Below are positions 59,382 through 64,000 of a stretch of DNA of 64,000 nt, one piece after another; position 1 is the first letter of the stretch; each line of letters opens with the position of its first letter. Made by a program: the position numbers and the translations under genes. Under the pieces are notes generated by a model. The model was not told where the DNA came from and searched no databases. It worked only from the letters and a program-made list of their open reading frames with translations. The stretch lies in NCBI RefSeq assembly GCF_000622225.1, contig NZ_JHWD01000003.1:310001-374000 (forward strand), in the 5' to 3' direction. Origin of the DNA: Roseomonas mucosa ATCC BAA-692 (GTDB lineage: Bacteria; Pseudomonadota; Alphaproteobacteria; Acetobacterales; Acetobacteraceae).

Positions 59382-60128
59382 CTATTCCCGCTCGTCGCGC
59401 ATCCGCATGGCCAGGACGGGGTCGTCGCTGGCCATCGCATCCACACCCAGATCCAGCATGCGGCCGATGCTGTCCGCGTGGTTGCCGCCCCAGACGGCGA
59501 CCCGCAGGCCGGCCGCGCGCAGGCCCGCGACCAGCTCCGCATCCATCACGCTGGCATGGGTCTCCACCATGGAAAGCCCATGGGCCCGCGCCACGCCGAT
59601 GATCCCCGGCAGGCCGAGGCCTTCCAGCATGGCCGGGTCGAAGAGCCAGGCGACATGGTCGAAGCCGCCCGCCGCCTGGGCCGCGGCGGCGGTGGGCGCA
59701 TGGAAGGCGATGATGCCGCAGCGCCGCCGCATCCCATGCCGGTCCAGGATCGGGAGCGCCACCTCCAGGAGGCCGGGATAGGGCCTTCCCCGCGCATCGG
59801 TCTTGAGCTCCACCTGCAGGCCGCAGGAGGATGAGGCGACCAGCTCGGCCACATCCTTCAGGTGGGGGATGCACGCGCCGCCCGCCCCACGCAGGCGGAG
59901 GCGGGTCAGCTCCTCCGCCGTATGCTCGGCCAGCAGGCCCTGTCCCTCGGAGGTCCGCTCCAGCCTGGCGTCATGGAGCACGATCGGCTGTCCATCAACC
60001 GACAGGTGTATATCGCACTCGCAAAATTCAACCTTGAGATGAGTTGCGCTGCGAAACCCGTCAATACTGTTCTCGGGCCACAAAAATGCACCGCCGCGAT
60101 GCCCGATGATTTTTGTCATAGGCAGCAT
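59382..60128 (-). CDS. glycerophosphodiester phosphodiesterase
   Basis: A TIM-barrel phosphodiesterase of 248 residues that hydrolyses glycerophosphodiesters to glycerol 3-phosphate and an alcohol. The catalytic His-Arg pair is in IGHRGGAFLWPENS with its Glu, and the metal-binding Glu/Asp plus His lie in CECDIHLSVDGQPIVLHD. There is no signal peptide, so a cytosolic role is likely. The first 40 codons are AT-richer than the rest. It is divergent from the unknown small gene that follows. Confidence 0.93.
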   Translation of the reverse strand: MLPMTKIIGHRGGAFLWPENSIDGFRSATHLKVEFCECDIHLSVDGQPIVLHDARLERTSEGQGLLAEHTAEELTRLRLRGAGGACIPHLKDVAELVASSSCGLQVELKTDARGRPYPGLLEVALPILDRHGMRRRCGIIAFHAPTAAAAQAAGGFDHVAWLFDPAMLEGLGLPGIIGVARAHGLSMVETHASVMDAELVAGLRAAGLRVAVWGGNHADSIGRMLDLGVDAMASDDPVLAMRMRDERE

Positions 60129-60216
60129 TTTCTCCCATCTTCTTGAAAGGGTGGAACTGGATGCGCATTGGGCCTATTCGTATTCTCACCTGCCCTGAAG
60201 CGTGGAACGTGGTGAG

Positions 60217-60525
60217 ATGTCGCTCATTCTGGTTCTGTATGACTTGCCACAAGGCGCGACCGAGGTTCTGGAACAGGCGATCTGGGAAGTCTCGGAAAGC
60301 CACTGGATCGCCAATGCGAACGCTCTCTTTGTTTCGAGCGACATGCCGGTGAGCTACCTTTCCCAGCATCTTCGTGGCGCCCTGCGGCGCAACGGGATCG
60401 CCGGGCCGATCCTGGTGATGCGCATGGCGGAAGATATCGCCACGGACGGCCTGCCGCCGGATGCCGCCTCCTGGCTGCGGCAGCAGGTGGAACTCCCCAT
60501 GCCACGAGGCGCCCGGGCGAACTGA
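60217..60525 (+). CDS. small hypothetical protein, ferredoxin-like fold candidate
   Basis: A protein of 102 residues that I do not recognise with certainty. The sequence starts MSLILVLYDLPQGATEVLEQ, with a hydrophobic strand ending in YDL followed by a helix, then a second strand (NALFVSSDMP), helix, and third strand (GPILVMRMAED). This beta-alpha-beta order recalls small Cas2/SinR-like proteins, but no CRISPR or cas genes are nearby. The upstream region is AT-richer than average. The frame is open from 60202, but a GGTGAG precedes the ATG at 60217, which I prefer. Confidence 0.6.
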   Translation: MSLILVLYDLPQGATEVLEQAIWEVSESHWIANANALFVSSDMPVSYLSQHLRGALRRNGIAGPILVMRMAEDIATDGLPPDAASWLRQQVELPMPRGARAN

Positions 60526-60566
60526 GGCCCGGCCCCCGCCCGGCCCGCGCGACGGGCCGCCATGGC

Positions 60567-61499
60567 TCATGGCAGTGAGGCCAGGCGCCCGGCCAGGGCC
60601 TCGAAGAACGGCTCAGGGTCCAGTGTCTCCGCGACGTGGATGTTCGGCGGCTGGCGCATCCGGTTCCAGCGGTCGATATGCGTGCGCCCCCGGCCGATGC
60701 CGGTGCCGCATTCCACCTCCACCCAGGCTTCCCGAAGGCCGAAGAGTTCCGGCCACAGCACCAGCGCGACGGCGCAGGGGTCGTGCAGCGGAAAGCCGCG
60801 ATGCCCGAAGCGGCGCGAGGCCGGCACGCCGCGCAGGATGGCGCAGGCGGCCTCCAGGCAGGTCCCCTTCCCCATCCCGGCCAGCCGCTCCACCACCGCG
60901 GGGGTGACGAAGGCCTGGGCGGTGAGGTCCAGCGTCACGAGGCTGACCGGCAGGCCGGTGGCGACCAGGGCGGCCAGGGCCTCGGGGTCGGAGGCAGCGT
61001 TGAACTCCGCCGAGGGGGTCCAGTTCCCTTCGCCCCAGGCACCGGTCATCAGCACGATCTCGCGCACACGGTCGTGCAGGTCCGGCTCGGCCAGGAGGGC
61101 CAGGGCGAGGTTGGTGGCCGGTGCCAGTCCGACCAGCGTCACCTCGCCCGGGGCGGCGTGGCGCAGCAGGTCCCGGATGGCATCCGCCGCCCGGCCCGGC
61201 GCGGCGGGCGGGCCTTCCGGCAGGCGCACCCCGGCGAGGCCATCCGCCGCATGCACCGCCGTCTCGGAACGGAATTCCCCCAGCAGCGGGCGGCGGGCAC
61301 CGCCCACCACCGGCACGGCCCGCCCGGCCAGCCCGACAATGGCGCGGGCATTGGCGAGCGTCCGCTCCAGCCCGACATTGCCGCCGCAGACCGTCACCAG
61401 CCGGACATCCAGCTCCGGCGAGGCGAGCGCCAGCCAGAGCGCCAGCGCGTCGTCCGTGCCGGGGTCGCAGTCGATGACGGTGGCGCGGGGTGGGTTCAT
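60567..61499 (-). CDS. nucleoside hydrolase
   Basis: An inosine/uridine-preferring nucleoside hydrolase family protein of 310 residues. It splits nucleosides to ribose and base. The calcium-binding aspartates are in TVIDCDPGTDDALALW near the N-terminus; the substrate region shows MTGAWGEGNWTPSAEFNAAS with the usual Asn/Glu pattern and HDPCAVALVLWPELF near the end. It overlaps the M20 gene by four bases (ATGA). Preference for purine, pyrimidine or another substrate is not clear. Confidence 0.92.
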   Translation of the reverse strand: MNPPRATVIDCDPGTDDALALWLALASPELDVRLVTVCGGNVGLERTLANARAIVGLAGRAVPVVGGARRPLLGEFRSETAVHAADGLAGVRLPEGPPAAPGRAADAIRDLLRHAAPGEVTLVGLAPATNLALALLAEPDLHDRVREIVLMTGAWGEGNWTPSAEFNAASDPEALAALVATGLPVSLVTLDLTAQAFVTPAVVERLAGMGKGTCLEAACAILRGVPASRRFGHRGFPLHDPCAVALVLWPELFGLREAWVEVECGTGIGRGRTHIDRWNRMRQPPNIHVAETLDPEPFFEALAGRLASLP

Positions 61500-62683
61500 C
61501 CCAGTTCCGCCTCGACCAGGCTGCACCAGTAGGCGGCGCCATGCGCCAGGATCTCGTCGTTGAAATCGTAATGCGGGTTGTGCTGGTAGCCTTCGGGATG
61601 GCGCGGCGCGCCCATGCCGATGAAGGCGAAGGCGCCGGGACGTTCCAGCAGCATGAAGGCGAAGTCCTCGCCCGGGGTGATCGGCTCGGGATCGTCGTCC
61701 ACCAGGGCCTCGCCCACCGTGGCGCGGGCGGCGCGCAGCGCGACCTGCACCTGCTCCGCATGGTTCACCGTGGGCGGCGTGCCGTGGATGTAGCGGGCCT
61801 CCACCGTCACCTCGTGCGTGGCGGCGGTGTTCTCCGCGATGGCCAGGATGCGGCGCTCCAGCAGCGCGCGTTCCTCGTTGCGGAAGGCGCGGGCGGTGCC
61901 GCGCACCACCACCTTCGCCGGGATCACGTTCGGTGCCTTGGCATCGCCGGCCGCGATATGGCCGACGCTGACCACGCCGCTCTGCAGGGGATCGATGTTG
62001 CGCGCGACGATGCTGTGCAGGGCGGTGATGAACTGCGCCGCCGCCAGCGTGGCATCCGCCGCCAGGTGCGGCCGCGCGCCGTGCCCGCCCTTGCCGGTGA
62101 AGACGGCCTCCCAGGTATCGGCGCTGGCCAGGGCGCGGCTGCGCGGCACGGCGATGCTGCCCACCGGCATGTCGAGCATGTTGTGCAGGCCATAGACCGC
62201 ATCGACGGGGAAGGTCTCGAACAGCCCTTCCCGGATCATGCGGTCGGCGCCGCCGAGCCCTTCCTCGGCGGGCTGGAAGACGAAGTGCACCGTGCCGGAG
62301 AAGCGGCCCGGGTTCCGCGCCAGCCACTTCGCGGCGCCAAGCAGCATGGCGGTGTGGCCGTCATGGCCGCAGGCATGCATCGTGCCGGGCGCCCCGCTGG
62401 CATAGGGAAGCCCCGTCACCTCGCCCATCGCCAGCGCGTCCATGTCGGCACGCAGCCCGATGGCCCGGTTGCCGCCGCCGCTGCTCCCCTTGCCACGCAG
62501 CGTGCCGACCACGCCGGTCCCGCCCAGCCCCTCGGTCACCTCGATCCCGGCCTCGCGCAGTTCCTTCGCCACCAGCGCGGCGGTGCGCGTCTCCTCGAAG
62601 CCGAGCTCCGGATGGGCATGGATGTCGCGGCGCCAGGCGGTCATCGCCGGGGCGAGAGGGGCGAGATCCTCCGGTGAGGGCAT
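61496..62683 (-). CDS. M20 family amidohydrolase/peptidase
   Basis: A metal-dependent amidohydrolase of 395 residues, of the hippurate hydrolase/N-acyl-amino-acid type. Metal ligands are the Cys and His in MHACGHDGHTAMLLG, the Glu pair in FVFQPAEEGLGGADR, the His in YGLHNMLDMP and the His near the end (NPHYDFNDE). The dimerisation domain holds FTGKGGHGARPHLAADA. The ATG at 62683 gives the usual start; a longer frame exists. It is coupled to the nucleoside hydrolase and divergent from a peptide-binding protein, so peptide or amide scavenging is likely. Confidence 0.92.
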   Translation of the reverse strand: MPSPEDLAPLAPAMTAWRRDIHAHPELGFEETRTAALVAKELREAGIEVTEGLGGTGVVGTLRGKGSSGGGNRAIGLRADMDALAMGEVTGLPYASGAPGTMHACGHDGHTAMLLGAAKWLARNPGRFSGTVHFVFQPAEEGLGGADRMIREGLFETFPVDAVYGLHNMLDMPVGSIAVPRSRALASADTWEAVFTGKGGHGARPHLAADATLAAAQFITALHSIVARNIDPLQSGVVSVGHIAAGDAKAPNVIPAKVVVRGTARAFRNEERALLERRILAIAENTAATHEVTVEARYIHGTPPTVNHAEQVQVALRAARATVGEALVDDDPEPITPGEDFAFMLLERPGAFAFIGMGAPRHPEGYQHNPHYDFNDEILAHGAAYWCSLVEAELG

Positions 62684-62775
62684 AATTCGTCTCCAGACTG
62701 GATAGCGGGCTTGCTTTCCGGCGCCGGGCGGTATCATGCCACGCGCCAGACATCACTGCCACCGGACCACCCGCC

Positions 62776-64000
62776 ATGCGCCTTCCACGCCTCCGCGACG
62801 CCCTTCTCGCCACCACCCTCCTGGCCGGCGCGGTACTGGCGGTCGCGGCACCGGCCGCGGCCCAGGGGGGAGGCCAGGAACAGGACACGCTGCGCATCGG
62901 CATGGAGGCCGGGCCGACCAGCATCGATCCGCATTTCGCCAGCGTCATTACCAACTACGCCTATGGGCGCCACTACTTCCAGCCGCTGATGGAACAGGAT
63001 GCGCGGCAGGTCCTGCGTCCGGCGCTGGCCACCGAATGGCGCGCGGTGGACGACCTGACCTGGGAAATCAGGCTGAACCCCGCGGCGCGCTTCCAGGACG
63101 GCACGCCGGTGACGGTGGACGATGTCGCCTTCACCATCGCCCGCGCCGGCGACGTGCCGAACTCGCCCTCCTCGCTCAACACCTATACCCGCCCCGTGAA
63201 GTCGGTGGAGCAGGTGGACGCGCACACGCTGCGCATCCACACCCATGCGCCGACGCCACTGATGGCGAACTACCTCTCCATGGTGATGATCCTCGCCAAG
63301 CACGCGGCGGAGGGGCTTTCCACCGCCGATTTCAACGCCGGCAAGGGCATGATCGGCACCGGTCCCTACCGCTATGTCTCCTGGACGCCCGGCGGCGTGG
63401 CGGTGATGGAGCGCTACGAGGAATTCGCCGGACCGAAGCCCGCCTTCCGGCGGGTCGAGTTCCGCCCCATCGCCAATGCCGGCGCTCGCACCGCCGCGCT
63501 GCGCGCGGGCGATGTGGACCTGATCGAGATCGTGCCGACCGACCAGTTCGACCGCTTCAGCAAGGACCCGGCCTTCGCCACCGCCGTCAGCCCCTCCAAC
63601 CGGCTGATGTTCCTGACGCTGGACAGCGACCGCGAGGTGACGCCGCACATCGCCGGCCGTGACGGCAAGCCGATCCCCAACCCGTTGCGCGACGTGCGGG
63701 TGCGCAAGGCGCTGTCCATGGCGATCAACCGGGAGGCGCTGGTCTCGCGCGTCATGCAAGGCCAGGGCCTGCCGACCAACGACCTCGCCCCGCCGGGCTA
63801 CTTCGGTGCCTCGCCCGAACTGGCGAAGCCGCAGACCTTCGACCTGCCGGGCGCGAAGAAGCTGCTGGCCGAGGCGGGCTATCCGGAAGGCTTCGCGGTG
63901 CAGATCAACGGGCCGAACGACCGCTACGTGAATGACGAGCAGGTGGTGCAGGCGGTCGGCCAGATGTGGAGCCGCGCCGGCCTCGCCGCCACGGTGGAGA
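62776..64000 (+). CDS. peptide ABC transporter substrate-binding protein (3' end beyond window)
   Basis: A family-5 periplasmic binding protein; about 408 residues are visible and the gene runs off the end of the window. The signal peptide is MRLPRLRDALLATTLLAGAV followed by an AxA cleavage region near PAAAQG. The mature part has LRIGMEAGPTSIDPHFAS, LTWEIRLNPAARFQDGTPVT, GTGPYRYVSWTPGG and VRKALSMAINREALV, all typical. It is divergent from the M20/nucleoside hydrolase pair with 92 bp between. It is a different subgroup from the two binding proteins near 50-54 kb. Confidence 0.92.
   Translation, partial: MRLPRLRDALLATTLLAGAVLAVAAPAAAQGGGQEQDTLRIGMEAGPTSIDPHFASVITNYAYGRHYFQPLMEQDARQVLRPALATEWRAVDDLTWEIRLNPAARFQDGTPVTVDDVAFTIARAGDVPNSPSSLNTYTRPVKSVEQVDAHTLRIHTHAPTPLMANYLSMVMILAKHAAEGLSTADFNAGKGMIGTGPYRYVSWTPGGVAVMERYEEFAGPKPAFRRVEFRPIANAGARTAALRAGDVDLIEIVPTDQFDRFSKDPAFATAVSPSNRLMFLTLDSDREVTPHIAGRDGKPIPNPLRDVRVRKALSMAINREALVSRVMQGQGLPTNDLAPPGYFGASPELAKPQTFDLPGAKKLLAEAGYPEGFAVQINGPNDRYVNDEQVVQAVGQMWSRAGLAATVE

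Noticed and set aside
60217-60525. cas2 gene of a CRISPR system
   Set aside because: Only a weak pattern resemblance; there is no cas1, no repeat array and no catalytic Asp that I can place with confidence.

Overview
The window looks like a chromosomal segment of a high-GC alphaproteobacterium, most likely an Acetobacteraceae of the Roseomonas type. This rests on the very high GC in all third codon positions, the block ppiD-trpD-trpC-moaC-moeA-lexA-comEC-gltX, an alphaproteobacterial-type LexA operator (GAAC-N7-GAAC), the pdhA/pdhB arrangement with a lipoyl domain on E1-beta, and many peptide and amino-acid ABC transporters. The genus is an inference. I saw no insertion sequence, phage gene, tRNA, rRNA or CRISPR array.

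Layout. 1-9.2 kb is a mostly minus-strand housekeeping block: pyruvate dehydrogenase E1 (pdhA, and pdhB cut by the window edge), an FtsB/DivIC-like divisome protein, enolase, a plus-strand YceI protein, then kdsA, pyrG, secG and tpiA. 9.4-19.8 kb holds a PpiD-like periplasmic foldase, trpD, trpC, moaC, moeA, SOS-controlled lexA, convergent comEC and gltX. trpE and trpG are missing from this block. 19.9-29.4 kb is accessory metabolism: a DapA-family aldolase with a degenerate methyltransferase-like partner, a LysR/DoxX/extradiol-dioxygenase-like module, a sorbosone/PQQ-type sugar dehydrogenase, the gloA-ycjX-ycjF operon and an aldo/keto reductase.

29.6-32.1 kb encodes a large repeat-rich protein with C-terminal DUF4214 repeats, a plausible type I secretion substrate. 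32.1-40.3 kb combines a polar amino-acid ABC transporter operon ending in a phytanoyl-CoA-dioxygenase-like gene with a divergent operon of a 2OG-Fe(II) oxygenase and hutU-hutH. 40.3-46.5 kb has a membrane GGDEF-EAL protein, a GntR/FCD regulator with a perfect palindromic operator, a double cold-shock-domain protein with an FGDR-repeat linker, and an orphan coxM-coxS pair without coxL.

46.7-54.3 kb is a complete Dpp-type peptide ABC operon (dppA-B-C-D-F) preceded by a second, paralogous binding-protein gene. 54.4-59.4 kb holds gtrA plus a GT2 glycosyltransferase and a type I secretion operon (PrtD-like ABC, HlyD-like adaptor, a small unknown protein). 59.4-64 kb has a glycerophosphodiesterase, a small unknown protein in AT-richer DNA, a nucleoside hydrolase, an M20 amidohydrolase and the start of another peptide-binding protein.

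Many adjacent genes are translationally coupled through ATGA, GTGA or TTGA overlaps, so several true starts are TTG or GTG. Many gene ends carry long GC-rich hairpins without a U-run. Only the cold-shock gene has a textbook U-tract terminator.
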